Origin: Spirochaetes bacterium GWB1_27_13
Lineage (GTDB): Bacteria > Spirochaetota > GWE2-31-10 > MWDO01
Assembly: GCA_001829125.1 (NCBI GenBank)
Contig: MIAN01000034.1
Coordinates: forward strand, 8,223-53,010
DNA: 44,788 nt
Direction: 5' to 3'
The translations under genes and the position numbers were made by a program. Under the pieces are notes generated by a model that had not been told where the DNA came from, ran no database searches, and was given only the letters and a program-made list of their open reading frames with translations. This document shows, in pieces, positions 17,771 through 28,000 of the stretch (positions are counted from its first letter, which is position 1; each line of letters opens with the position of its first letter).

Positions 17771-17820
17771 CTTCATCTATGGAAACAATGGGTAGCTACC
17801 CAATGCTTTCATAGATGAAG
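17771..17820 (+). terminator. 50-base hairpin after parE (GGGTAGCTACCC family)
   Basis: The arms CTTCATCTATG and CATAGATGAAG pair perfectly, and the inner part pairs through the centre GGGTAGCTACCC with two or three mismatches, giving a nearly complete 25 base-pair stem. There is no U tract after it, so termination may need Rho or the hairpin may protect the mRNA end. The inner sequence GGAAACAA-GGGTAG recurs upstream of both Roco genes. The remaining bases to 18079 show no gene. Confidence 0.7.
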
Positions 17821-18079
17821 TCATAAATATTATTTATATCAAAAGTTTTTGGTTTATCACAAATTCAAAAAGTTAAGTACAGTTATTGTATATATTTACA
17901 CGAGTTAATCTGTGTGAATCCGAAACAATCTGATTAATCTGTGTTATAATTTTAAATTTATTATTAAAAAACTTAAAATACTTAGGCGATCTTACGATAA
18001 TTAGATATTGCTAAAAATTTGTTGTGAAAGATATTATTTTTTACAAAACCTAAATATGCTCTTTTAAGGGAAAAATTCT

Positions 18080-20620
18080 ATGTCTTTACTTAAAAAAAGA
18101 ACTCTAAAAATAAAATGGCGACTTCTTATTACAATTATTCCAATTGCTATTATACCATTATCTTTTATTGTATGGTTTATTAGTAATAGAATATTTGAAC
18201 ATCTTGATAAACAAAAAATTATTCTTAATGATAATTTAGTATTTCAAATTGCTCAAAATGTTGATAAGACATTTCAAGATTACGCAAATAAAATTCCAAA
18301 CTTAATTACACCACCAGAAATTAAAAATAATATTTATAAATATTCCTTTAAAGATAAAACTGAAGAAAATGAAATTAATACTGATGAAGTTGTTGGTAGA
18401 GAAGGTTCTACAAAAGGTCTTAGGGTACTTACTGTTTCGTTAAATATATCTGGTGTTACTTATATAATAAATAGGGATTGTCCTTCGCTCCTTCAAGAAA
18501 GATCATTCACATCATGGCGAGCATCCAACATTAATGTTGAACCTGATATGGAAAAACTTATGAACGAAGACCCTGTATTTAAAAAAGCAGAAAAAGATGT
18601 TGATTCTCAATTTAAAGAAAGTGGAATAAAAACCTCAAAAGTAACTATGGGACAACTATCAAAAGATACTTATAGAGAATACGATAAATATACAGTCTTA
18701 CTTTGGCCCATTGTGAATGAATTTAGTAGTCCAAAACCTGAGTCATCATTTTTTAGAGTTTTTGTTTTGTTACTTTTAAGTAATGAAGGAGATAAGGGAT
18801 TTTTACCTCTCACTGTAAAAAACGTTTCTGGTATTGATCAAGGAACTATCTACATTTTAGATTATAAAAATGATATTATGTTTACAAACTGGGGTGGAAA
18901 AGAATTAGACCCTGAGGATGATAGAGATGAAGAAGCAGGAATTTATCCCGAACTTTTAAATTCAGATACAGGAATTCTAAAAGAAAAATTGGTTTCTGGT
19001 GTACTAAATGGAAGTTATGATGAAAATCAAGTAAATACTGACAATAAAACTATTGTTTTTAACACAAAATTTAAAAACAAACAATATCAGAGTTTTATTA
19101 TTGATACAAATTTATATAGTGATATGAAATCTGGGGTAAAAATTGCTTATTTCTATCCAAAAGAACTTATTTATATGCCTATTTACAATATTTTGAGGCA
19201 GATTATTTTTATTGCATTAGTTTTCGTTATTATTATTGTAATTTTATCAATTATGCTAAGTAATTCTTTGGAATTTCCACTTGTTACGTTAGACTATGCT
19301 ACAAATAAAGTAAGTCAAGGTTATCTTGATGTTGATATTGTTTCAGATTCAAAAGATGAAATTGGACATTTGTATAGAAATTTTAGACGAATGCTCAATA
19401 CTATTAACGAGGTTTTGGCGAATATTCAAAAATCCTCAAATAACCTCATTGGTTATCAAAATTCGCTTGATACTGTAATAAACAATTTTGATGCCACGAT
19501 TAAAATTCAAGCAGGATCAATCGCTGAAAGTTTAAAGATGTTTGAAAAATTAAATGAATCTATTAAAAGGGTTGACCAGCATGTTAAAGACTCGTTAAAA
19601 TTAACAAATCAAGCAGAACGACATGCTCAAGATTCTACCCAAATCATAAAAGAAATGATAGAAGAAATAAATATGATAGCAGAAACATCTAAACAGATTA
19701 ACTCTATTACTGATTTAATCAATGGAATTTCTGAAAAAACAAGACTCTTGTCGTTAAATGCTGCTATTGAAGCAAGTAGAGCAGGGGAAGCTGGAAAAGG
19801 CTTTAACGTTGTTGCTGGTGAAATTAGAAAACTTGCGATTCAATCAAATGATGCTGCAAATGAAATTGGACTTCTTATAAAAATGAATGATAGAAGAATA
19901 AAAGCAGGTGTTGCTAAAACATCTGAGGTAATAAATGCAATTGATGATATTAAGGACAGCATTCAAACCATAAAAAATATAGTTGAGCGAATTTTTGTTG
20001 CAACAGAAGAAGAGAGTAAAGGTAGCCAAACAATAATGGACATAATAAATTCATTCTCCGAAGAAGCAAGCAAAAATGTTAAACTTATCGAGTCTTTGGG
20101 TAAAACAAGAAACCATCTTTCTGGTGAAGTTCAAAAAATGAGAAACCTAATTTTAGCATTTAAAGTTCAAGGCGTAGAAAAAGAAGTAATTAAAGATATT
20201 AAAAACTATACTCCAGAAGAAAAAAGAAAAATTGCGGAAGAAAAAAAACTTAAGATTCAATCTCGAAAATTAGCAATGGAAAATGAAAGAAAAAAATCTA
20301 TAGAAAATGATAATTTAAAAGGAAATAATATAATTTTAAGAACACTCTTAAATTATAAACCAAAATTTTCTTTTTTCAATAAAAACGGTAAGAATAAGCC
20401 TGCAAAGAAAGAAATATCTATTAAAATACCTTTAATAATTAAATTTGAAGCTTTTGAAAATAATATTTTGAATAAAATACAAAAAGAAGATGAAAAGAAT
20501 TTTGTCTTATCATTATACAAAAAAGACCTTTTTAATGATACTTATAATTTAAGAGAAGAATCAGATGAACACGAAAAAACAAAATTAGAAAATATATTGA
20601 AGGGGATTGATTATAAATAG
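18080..20620 (+). CDS. Methyl-accepting chemotaxis protein with long charged C-terminal tail
   Basis: An 846-residue transmembrane chemoreceptor. TM1 is about residues 14-35, an extracytoplasmic sensor region of about 330 residues follows, TM2 is about 368-394, and a HAMP domain covers about 396-448. The signalling coiled coil (450-695) includes the conserved hairpin tip [19 protein letters not shown] at 552-570, which contacts CheA and CheW. Residues 700-846 are an unusual lysine- and glutamate-rich extension with no CheR-tethering pentapeptide at the end. The ligand is unknown; the sensor is not obviously a dCache or 4HB. It stands alone without other che genes. Confidence 0.92.
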   Translation: MSLLKKRTLKIKWRLLITIIPIAIIPLSFIVWFISNRIFEHLDKQKIILNDNLVFQIAQNVDKTFQDYANKIPNLITPPEIKNNIYKYSFKDKTEENEINTDEVVGREGSTKGLRVLTVSLNISGVTYIINRDCPSLLQERSFTSWRASNINVEPDMEKLMNEDPVFKKAEKDVDSQFKESGIKTSKVTMGQLSKDTYREYDKYTVLLWPIVNEFSSPKPESSFFRVFVLLLLSNEGDKGFLPLTVKNVSGIDQGTIYILDYKNDIMFTNWGGKELDPEDDRDEEAGIYPELLNSDTGILKEKLVSGVLNGSYDENQVNTDNKTIVFNTKFKNKQYQSFIIDTNLYSDMKSGVKIAYFYPKELIYMPIYNILRQIIFIALVFVIIIVILSIMLSNSLEFPLVTLDYATNKVSQGYLDVDIVSDSKDEIGHLYRNFRRMLNTINEVLANIQKSSNNLIGYQNSLDTVINNFDATIKIQAGSIAESLKMFEKLNESIKRVDQHVKDSLKLTNQAERHAQDSTQIIKEMIEEINMIAETSKQINSITDLINGISEKTRLLSLNAAIEASRAGEAGKGFNVVAGEIRKLAIQSNDAANEIGLLIKMNDRRIKAGVAKTSEVINAIDDIKDSIQTIKNIVERIFVATEEESKGSQTIMDIINSFSEEASKNVKLIESLGKTRNHLSGEVQKMRNLILAFKVQGVEKEVIKDIKNYTPEEKRKIAEEKKLKIQSRKLAMENERKKSIENDNLKGNNIILRTLLNYKPKFSFFNKNGKNKPAKKEISIKIPLIIKFEAFENNILNKIQKEDEKNFVLSLYKKDLFNDTYNLREESDEHEKTKLENILKGIDYK

Positions 20621-20722
20621 TAAGGAAAGACATGGGAGAATTTGAGAGATTAAAATTTCTTGACTTTTTGTGGTAATTTAATTATTGTTTTTACAAATCA
20701 TTGGTTTTGGAGTAAAAGTAAA

Positions 20723-21856
20723 ATGAGAATAAATTCTATCCAGTTTAAGGATAAACAAAGAGGCTGGGAATTAGAAGAACTCAAATTTGATGATCTAAAT
20801 TTGTTGGTTGGTATCTCTGGTGCTGGCAAAACTCAGATATTAAATGCGATTTTAGCGATTAAGAATATTTTAGATGAGAATTTAACATCTGGGATAAATT
20901 GGAAAATAGATTTTATTGAAGGAAACGATAATTATATATGGGAAGGTGAGTTAAGCGAACTAGAAGATGATGATACATCTCTTTTTCCTTATATAACACA
21001 CTCTGAAATAATAAAAAAAATAAAATTTATTTTTGAAAAATTATATTTAAATGGAGATTTAATCGTAGATAGAACCGAAGAAAAAATAATTTATAATAAT
21101 AATCCTTTACCAAAACTTGATACTAATACTAGTATTCTCAAATTATTGGAAGAAGATAATTTAAAAAATGTAGTTAAGGCATTTGATAAAATAATATTTA
21201 GAGACTATACAAAAAATGAAAATCAACTTCAAATCTCTTCAAAAGATTATTATATAGACTGGAAAATTAAATTTAATTCAATAGAAAAATTAAAAATAGA
21301 AAATATTCCTTTGATTCCAAAAATATATATTACATCAAAATTATTTATAGATATTTTTAATGAAATAAAATCTAATTTTCTAGATATTTTTAGCCAAGTA
21401 GAAAATATAGAAGTTGTAAAAGAAATAAAGAATATAGGAAAAAATTTACTTAATTGTTATTACCTTAAAATAAAAATTAAAGATAGTGATAAATGGGTAA
21501 ACCAAAATAATATTTCTTCTGGTATGTTAAGAACTCTAATACATATAGCCGAAATGTATCTTTCTCCTGATGGCACTGTATTTCTAATTGATGAATTAGA
21601 AAATAGCCTTGGCATCAATTGTGTAAATTTTTTGAGTGAGGATTTGTTATTACAAAATAATAGGATGCAATTTATAGCAACAAGTCATCATCCTTACATT
21701 ATAAATAAAATCCCTTGCGAATATTGGAAAATTGTAACAAGAAAAGGTGGAAAAATAAAAGTATATGACACCACTCAATTTAACCTTGATAAATCTCACC
21801 ACGAAAACTTTTTTAAATTAATTAACCTAAAAGAATATCGAGAAGGTATCCAATAA
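20723..21856 (+). CDS. AAA-family ATPase of a two-gene ATPase/TOPRIM module (RloA-like)
   Basis: The ATG at 20723 with GGAG eleven bases upstream gives 377 residues. Walker A is GISGAGKTQ (residues 30-38), preceded by the typical opening FKDKQRGWELEELKFDDLNL in part; the signature-like SSGMLRTLIHIAEM and Walker B FLIDELENSLG are near 285-305, then a SHHPYIINKIP switch segment. This is the ABC-like AAA_15/AAA_21 class found in OLD, RloA, PARIS AriA and retron ATPases. Its stop overlaps the next gene by one base. It has no nuclease domain of its own, so the next protein should supply it. Confidence 0.85.
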   Translation: MRINSIQFKDKQRGWELEELKFDDLNLLVGISGAGKTQILNAILAIKNILDENLTSGINWKIDFIEGNDNYIWEGELSELEDDDTSLFPYITHSEIIKKIKFIFEKLYLNGDLIVDRTEEKIIYNNNPLPKLDTNTSILKLLEEDNLKNVVKAFDKIIFRDYTKNENQLQISSKDYYIDWKIKFNSIEKLKIENIPLIPKIYITSKLFIDIFNEIKSNFLDIFSQVENIEVVKEIKNIGKNLLNCYYLKIKIKDSDKWVNQNNISSGMLRTLIHIAEMYLSPDGTVFLIDELENSLGINCVNFLSEDLLLQNNRMQFIATSHHPYIINKIPCEYWKIVTRKGGKIKVYDTTQFNLDKSHHENFFKLINLKEYREGIQ

Positions 21857-22545
21857 TGAGAATTTACATCTTAGTTGAAGGCGAAAACACAGAGATGGCT
21901 TTGTATCCTGCTTGGATTTCCTATATTTTACCAAATTTAAAACGAGTTGATGATTTTTTTAATATTGAAAATGATTCTTACTATATTGCAAGTGGCTATG
22001 GTTATCCAGCGATGATTCAGAATAACCATCTTATAAATGCTATTAAAGATATAAATGATAAGGGAGATATTGACTATCTAATCGTTTGCCTTGATGGTGA
22101 CACTGTTGGAGTTCAAGGAAGAAAAAACGAAATTTTAACACATCTTAAAGTTAATAATATTTCACTAATAAATAATTGTAAATTAGAAATAATTATTCAA
22201 AATATTTGTATTGAAACATGGCTTTTGGGTAATAAAAAAATGTATTCTAATGGTGAATTAAACAAAAATTTTATAGCATATTCAAAACATTACAATGTAT
22301 CTATAAATGACCCAGAATTAATGGAAAAGCCAAAAGATTATAAAAATTCAAAATCAATTTATCATTATTGCTATCTGATAGAAATGTTAAAACCAAAACT
22401 AAGATACTCTAAAGCTTCACCAAACAATGTAATAACAAAAAAATATTTTGATTCGTTACAAGATAGGTTTAATGATACACCAAATCATCTAGGAAGCCTA
22501 AAAACTCTTCTTGATTTATTACATTCTTTCATAAAATTTTCTTAA
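21856..22545 (+). CDS. TOPRIM-type nuclease partner (RloB/AriB-like)
   Basis: A 229-residue protein beginning ILVEGENTEMALYP, where E8 fits the TOPRIM glutamate, followed by LIVCLDGD with D80 and D82 as the DxD motif. The later IIIQNICIETWLLGN matches the conserved FE-W-LLH segment of RloB proteins. It overlaps the ATPase stop (TAATG), so translation is coupled. By analogy with RloA/RloB and PARIS, the ATPase would sense a phage product and release or activate this nuclease. It is not a standard DUF4435 protein by eye, so the exact family is open. Confidence 0.75.
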   Translation: MRIYILVEGENTEMALYPAWISYILPNLKRVDDFFNIENDSYYIASGYGYPAMIQNNHLINAIKDINDKGDIDYLIVCLDGDTVGVQGRKNEILTHLKVNNISLINNCKLEIIIQNICIETWLLGNKKMYSNGELNKNFIAYSKHYNVSINDPELMEKPKDYKNSKSIYHYCYLIEMLKPKLRYSKASPNNVITKKYFDSLQDRFNDTPNHLGSLKTLLDLLHSFIKFS

Positions 22546-22614
22546 CTCTGTGTTTTCTTTTACATCTGTTGTAACAGTTTCTAAAAAATCAAACAAAATA
22601 ATATTGCATCAAAA

Positions 22615-22745
22615 ATTAGTTAAAACCACGAAGGAAATGCAATAAAAAAAAGCATTCTAATTAAAAACTTCAATAAATTTAAAAAATCATCTTTTTTATT
22701 GAAATACTTTCCAATTTTTAGTTGCAATATCTTCGTGGTAATTTT
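22615..22745 (+). repeat. Dispersed palindromic repeat, CACGAAG family (copy 3)
   Basis: AAACCACGAAGGAAATGCAA opens and TTGCAATATCTTCGTGGTAA closes, so the ends are perfect inverted complements over about nine bases, with the same core as copies 1 and 2 (ATTAAAAACTTCAATAAATT, then ATTGAAATACTTTCC). It fills the gap between the TOPRIM gene and the end of the lipoprotein gene. No coding potential is seen in this 314-base gap. Confidence 0.6.
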
Positions 22746-22859
22746 GAGTTTTAAATTGATATTTTTTAATAAAATTTATTTACCATTTAGAGTTCGTTAG
22801 GTATATTTTCCAAAATAATCTCCATATTTTATAAATAGTTCAACCATTTGGTACCTCGA

Positions 22860-23921
22860 TCAGTAGTAAGAACCAAATAATACTATATCGCTAATTGAAT
22901 AATCAATTAATTCATCGTCGTGATAAAAGTAATTATTAATTATCTTAGATTCTTTTTTAGGTAAATAAGGATAGTCATATAAATCATAAACAACTTCACC
23001 CATTTTCTTATAATTAAGTTTTAACTTAAATTTTATCTCTCTTATAGAATTATCCCCTGTATTTTTTAAATTAAATGATAATTTTGTATATTTTTGACCA
23101 ATTCCACCATATTTATAACTAGTTGCCTCATATTTATAATATCGAGCCTTTACAATTTTTTTTCCAGCAGTAGAAAATTCTATAAAGCTTGATGTTGCAG
23201 AGTTTGCTGGTATTATCTTTTTTTCTTCCTCGTTTACATATACAGTACCATCAAATGCCTCTGCAAGAAGATAAACTATACATTTAGAGATTTCAAAATT
23301 TTCTTTATTGGTTAATGTATAATAAACTCGTGCTTTTCCCCATTCTATTAAATCTGTTGATTGGTCGGAAGTACTATCTTTGTCTTTATCGTCTTTGGTA
23401 TCCTTATCATTATTAGTCTTATTATCTTTGTCATTAGATAGGTCGTCTTTATTGCCATTGTTATCCTTATTGTTTTTATCATTGGATTTGTTGTCTTTAT
23501 TTCCATTATTATCTTTATTATCCTTATCTTTGTCTTCTTTACTATAATTAATATCATATTTTTCAAAAATACTTTCTATTTTACTATAATTTTTTGTATT
23601 TGAACTATCATCAAAAATATAAGAAGAATTATTTTTATGATATGTTGCTAATAAAATTGCCTTGTCTTTTTCCTCCACGATCGTTAGTATTTCTTTTTCA
23701 AAATAATTAGATTCTACCTTTATTGGTATTGTTTGCACTATTTTGTAAATCGATATTGATACTCTTTCAATATCTTTACATGAAATAATAGTCACATCTC
23801 CAGTTGCCGTAGGTTCTTTATAATTGTAAGACGACTTTGGATAATCGTCATAACCTCTACATCCCAACATAACTAAAACTAAACTTGAAATCAGTAAAAC
23901 ACAATACATTAAATTTTTCAT
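22860..23921 (-). CDS. Uncharacterised lipoprotein with D/N/K-rich linker
   Basis: A 353-residue exported lipoprotein: signal peptide residues 1-20 with a lipobox ending LG-C21. A first domain (about 40-125), a low-complexity linker made nearly only of Asp, Asn, Lys and Gly (128-190), and a second beta-rich domain (about 193-353) ending DIVLFGSYY. The linker DNA is itself a short imperfect repeat, which may vary in length. It has a AAAGGAGG ribosome site and a promoter at 23962-23990. It is divergently paired with the first Roco gene. A copy reduced to its first 13 and last 27 codons is at 44158-44280 next to the second Roco gene. I do not recognise a function. Confidence 0.85.
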   Translation of the reverse strand: MKNLMYCVLLISSLVLVMLGCRGYDDYPKSSYNYKEPTATGDVTIISCKDIERVSISIYKIVQTIPIKVESNYFEKEILTIVEEKDKAILLATYHKNNSSYIFDDSSNTKNYSKIESIFEKYDINYSKEDKDKDNKDNNGNKDNKSNDKNNKDNNGNKDDLSNDKDNKTNNDKDTKDDKDKDSTSDQSTDLIEWGKARVYYTLTNKENFEISKCIVYLLAEAFDGTVYVNEEEKKIIPANSATSSFIEFSTAGKKIVKARYYKYEATSYKYGGIGQKYTKLSFNLKNTGDNSIREIKFKLKLNYKKMGEVVYDLYDYPYLPKKESKIINNYFYHDDELIDYSISDIVLFGSYY

Positions 23922-23961
23922 AACAAAATTCCTCCTTTATTTAATAAATTGTTATGCTTAA

Positions 23962-23990
23962 TTAATACTCTCTTTTCTTTACCTTTTCAA
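23962..23990 (-). promoter_or_regulatory. Promoter of the lipoprotein gene
   Basis: On the minus strand TTGAAA and TATTAA are separated by 17 bases and lie about 40 bases before the start codon. The same two boxes with the same spacing are kept at 44089-44117 before the deleted lipoprotein copy while intervening bases differ, which supports function. Confidence 0.5.
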
Positions 23991-24097
23991 TAGACAAATT
24001 TTTTGGATAACCGAAGAATTTTTGGAAAGGGGATTTCTCAACAAAGACACAGAGTAAAAAAATTATTTTGTTTATGAAAAATTTATTGATTTTTTAA

Positions 24098-24200
24098 ATT
24101 ACCATTGAAAAAATCCCAAAGAAAGAATATAATTTAAATATCTCAGGAAACAAGGGATAACTTACCCCTTGTTTTCTATAATATTAGCCTATTTTGGAGA
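24098..24200 (+). repeat. Direct repeat DR1 with hairpin, left of VapBC insert
   Basis: About 102 bases from ATTACCATTGAAAAAATCCC to TAGCCTATTTTGGAG that recur at 24919-25020 with a handful of changes. Inside, 24146-24176 is a hairpin GGAAACAAGGG...CCCTTGTTTTC. The same sequence, in reverse, forms the upstream region of the second Roco gene (43684-43980). Confidence 0.85.
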
Positions 24201-24215
24201 AATTTATTAGAAATT

Positions 24216-24604
24216 TTATTTAATGCGAATAATTGAGTCTATTTCATCGAAATGATTGTCATTAGAATAAAGATCAAGTGAATATTCTAAAATTGTTGCA
24301 GCAATCCACATATCATTTGTAGGAATTGGCTTTCCTTTATTTCTTAAGTTTTTGTAGATTTGAGCATAATAATTAGCAGTCTTTTCTGAAATTGATAGCA
24401 AAATAACATTTGGGTCATTTAAAAAATTTTGAAATTCTTTAAGATTTTTTTCATATGACTACCATATAAAAAACCAGCAAGTAATTCTCCTACAACGATA
24501 GAATTTAAATATATCAAATGGGTATTATGTAAAATTTCTTTTAATTTCTCAGAACCTCTTCTCATTTCAGAATATCCATTTGTGTCCAAAAAAAGATTAT
24601 ACAT
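24216..24604 (-). pseudogene. VapC-type PIN toxin gene with a homopolymer frameshift
   Basis: Two frames join into one PIN protein of about 130 residues: LFLDTNGYSEMRRG with the first catalytic aspartate, SIVVGELLAGFLYGSHMKK, then (other frame) NLKEFQNFLNDPNVILLSIS, YAQIYKNLRNKGKPIPTND and MWIAATILEYSLDLYSNDNHF with the second acidic cluster. The break is a run of seven A (24445-24451 as T on the plus strand); an eighth A would restore the full frame. As it stands the product is truncated. Sequencing error, phase variation and true inactivation are all possible. Start overlaps the antitoxin stop by eight bases. Confidence 0.82.
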
Positions 24605-24824
24605 TCCAGATTGCCTCGTCTATTTTTCTTTGTTCTTGTAGAATTTTATCTAATTCTTGATTGTCATTATCATTCCATGTACCAATATATTTTTCAAATT
24701 TCTTTGGATTTTCAGTTTTATCTTCAATAAAATCAATATTGACTCTAATAACCTTTTTTTCTGAATTAATGATAATATTAGGAATAAATATTCCACCATC
24801 TTTAACTATACCTTCTGCTATCAT
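24597..24824 (-). CDS. Antitoxin of the VapC-type module
   Basis: A 75-residue protein overlapping the PIN toxin by eight bases. It opens IAEGIVKDGGIFIPNI, a short beta pattern like the AbrB/Phd-type or DUF2281-type antitoxins, and ends in a charged helix ELDKILQEQRKIDEAIW that probably binds the toxin. I assign its role from position and size rather than from a clear family motif. Presence of an apparently intact antitoxin with a frameshifted toxin is a common end state of such modules. Confidence 0.65.
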   Translation of the reverse strand: MIAEGIVKDGGIFIPNIIINSEKKVIRVNIDFIEDKTENPKKFEKYIGTWNDNDNQELDKILQEQRKIDEAIWNV

Positions 24825-24918
24825 TTATAAACTCCACATCAATAAAATATACATCAATTGCTACTCAAAGTCAAATTAAAATTATAATCACTATTTTTTT
24901 TAAACTTAGAAATTTATT

Positions 24919-25020
24919 AATTACCATTGAATAAATCCCAAAGAAAGAATATAATTTAAATATCTCAGGAAACAAGGGATAACTTACCTATTGTTTTCCA
25001 TAATATTAGCCTATTTTGGA
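24919..25020 (+). repeat. Direct repeat DR2 with hairpin, upstream of Roco-1
   Basis: Second copy of the 102-base repeat. The hairpin GGAAACAAGGG...CTATTGTTTTC (24968-24999) lies about 30 bases before the Roco-1 start, so it would be in the leader or overlap the promoter. Together with DR1 it brackets the 720-base VapBC insert. Confidence 0.85.
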
Positions 25021-25027
25021 GGTTTTT

Positions 25028-28000
25028 ATGACAGATTTGGAGATATTGAGGAAGATTGAGGGGCGAATTGGGGAAAAATTTAAAAAAATTTCTGAAGATG
25101 AAATAAAAGAAGGATTTAATTCATTTCTTCTATTAGATAATTATTATTCTATAAATAAAAACAATGAAATAACTGGGATTTTAATACATAATATAAATTA
25201 CAAAAAATTTTATGATTTAATAATTAATTTAAAAAAATTGAAATATTTAGATTTATCATATAATCAAATAATTGATATATCAGCATTGAAAGATTTAACT
25301 AATTTAAATACTTTATATTTAGATGGTAATCAAATAAGCGATATATCAGCATTAAAAGATTTAACTAATTTAAATACTTTAGATTTAAGAAATAATCAAA
25401 TAAGCGATATATCAACATTAGAAGATTTAACTAATTTAAATACTTTAGATTTATCAGATAATCAAATAAGCGATATATCAGCATTAAAAGATTTAACTAA
25501 TTTAAATACTTTAGATTTATCTAATAATCAAATAAGCGATATATCAGCATTAAAAGATTTAACTAATTTAAATACTTTATATTTATCTAATAATCAAATA
25601 AGCGATATATCAGCATTAAAAGATTTAACTAATTTAAATACTTTATATTTACATAATAATCAAATAAGCGATATATCAGCATTAAAAGATTTAACTAATT
25701 TAAATAATTTATATTTACATAATAATCAAATAATCGATATATCAGCATTAAAAGATTTAACTAATTTAAATAATTTATATTTACATAATAATCAAATAAT
25801 CGATATATCAGCATTGAAAGATTTAACTAATTTAACTTATTTAAAATTATCAGATAATCAAATAAGCGATATATCAGCATTAAAAGATTTAACTAATTTA
25901 AATAATTTATCTTTATTTAATAATCAAATAAGCGATATATCAGCATTAAAAGATTTAAAAAAATTAAAAATATTATATTTAAATACAAATAAAATAAAAA
26001 TACTCTCAGAATGGATAACTGATTTTAAAGAAATGGATATATTTTGGAAAGAAAATTTTTATTATGATGGTTTAAATTTATATAACAACCCAATCGAATC
26101 CCCTCCTATTGAAATTATCGAACAAGGTAAAGAGGCAATAAGAAACTACTTTTCTCAAATTAAAAAACATGGGACAATACCAATTTATGAAGCAAAATTA
26201 ATGTTTGTTGGTGAGCCTGGATCTGGTAAGACTTCGCTTATGGAAAAGCTTTTAAACCCAAAATATAAGATACCTTGTGAGATAAACTCTACTTTGGGGG
26301 TGGATGTTAGAGCTGGTTGGGCATTCCCATACACAAAGGATAATACAATTGAGTTTAAGGCAAATCTTTGGGACTTTGGAGGGCAGGAGATACAATTTAT
26401 GCTCCATCAATTTTTTTTGACTGCAAGGTCTTTTTATGTGCTACTTGCAGATGATAGGAAACAAGATACTAATTTTGATTATTGGTTTAATATAATAAGA
26501 TTACTTGGCGGACAAAGCCCTGTGTTAGTCGTGTTAAATGAAAAAAATTATCAATCAATAACCAATTTTGACTATGAGGAATATGTAAAAAGGTATTCAG
26601 AACTTTCTATAGAAAGATTTGATATAGACCTTGCTAATGAGAATGAAAAATTTAAAAATCTTTTTCTAAAAATTCAAACAAACTTATCTAATTTAAAACA
26701 TATAGGCGACCCATTGCCTGCCAAATGGTCAGAAATCCGTAAAGAGTTGGAAAGTTTAAAAAATAAAAATCATATTTCTATAAGTGAATATTTTACTTTA
26801 TGTAATAAACATTCTATCACAAAGGAAGAGGACGCTTTATATCTAAGTGGGTATTTAAACGATATTGGGGTAATATTACATTACAAAGATGATCCAGTGT
26901 TATCAGATATAATATTTATTAATCCTCAGTGGGTTGTAAGTGCTATATATATCATATTATCAGATAAAAAATTAGAAAATAACGGTAAATTTACTAAAAA
27001 TTGGCTTTTTAATGTCTGGAAAGATAAAAATTACACTTATGAAGAACGAAATAAGTTACTAAGTCTTATGTTGAAAAATAATTTTGAGTTATGTTATGAT
27101 ATAAATGATAACGAATATATAGCCCCAATTTTATTGACAAAAATTAGACCAAAATTTAACTGGGACGAAACTGATAACCTACAATTTAGATTTAAATATC
27201 CTTTTATGCCAAAAGGAATTATCTCAAGACTCATAGTTAGGCTAAACGAATACATTATAAAAGAAAATGATAATTTTTTAGTTTGGGAATCTGGGGCTGT
27301 GTTACAAAAAGGAAATGTTAAGGCTTTGGTTTATCACGAGCTAACAAGAGATGAAGGAGTAAATGTTATAATAATAAAACTTTTTGGAGAAATTTATCTA
27401 AAAACTGAATTTTTAACTATAATATGTGAAAATATAGAACAAATTCACAAAAAATCATTTAAAGAACTCTATTATGAAAAATTATTTCCCTGTACTTGTA
27501 AAGAATGTAAACATTCTATAAATCCATATTTTTTTAAATATACTGACCTCATAAAACGGATTGAAAAAGGAAAACAAACAATAGAATGTCGTGATAGTAC
27601 CGAAGATGTTGAAATCAATAAAATACTAATGATAATAAAAGATGAAAGCGATAAATTATTAAAAAGTATATTACAAGCATCAAAAACTCTACAATCTGAG
27701 TATAAAACATTAAATTTGGGTCAAAAAGAAGATAATAGGACTAATTTTATATCAATTGAACTAAAAAAATATAATATAATCACAAAACCACAAAAACCAC
27801 ATGGGGATTCTGAAACTGGGAAGTCTTTTGGTGAAGTTGATATTGTTTTAGAAGATAAAAACCAACAAACTTCTGCACTTGTAGAAGCATTTAATTTAAA
27901 ATGTTTGTCTTCTGATGTTATTAGTTCACATTTAACTAAATTATTTAACTATGATAAAAATGGATTAGATGAAAATTATGTTTTAATTTATGTAGAAACA

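Noticed and set aside
23348..23566. 72-residue minus-strand frame within the lipoprotein gene
   Set aside because: It is an out-of-frame reading of the repetitive D/N/K linker; the low-complexity DNA keeps all frames open.
25262..25987. Regular 66-base repeats that look like a CRISPR array
   Set aside because: The repeats are contiguous without unique spacers and in frame as LRRs of a 1064-residue protein.
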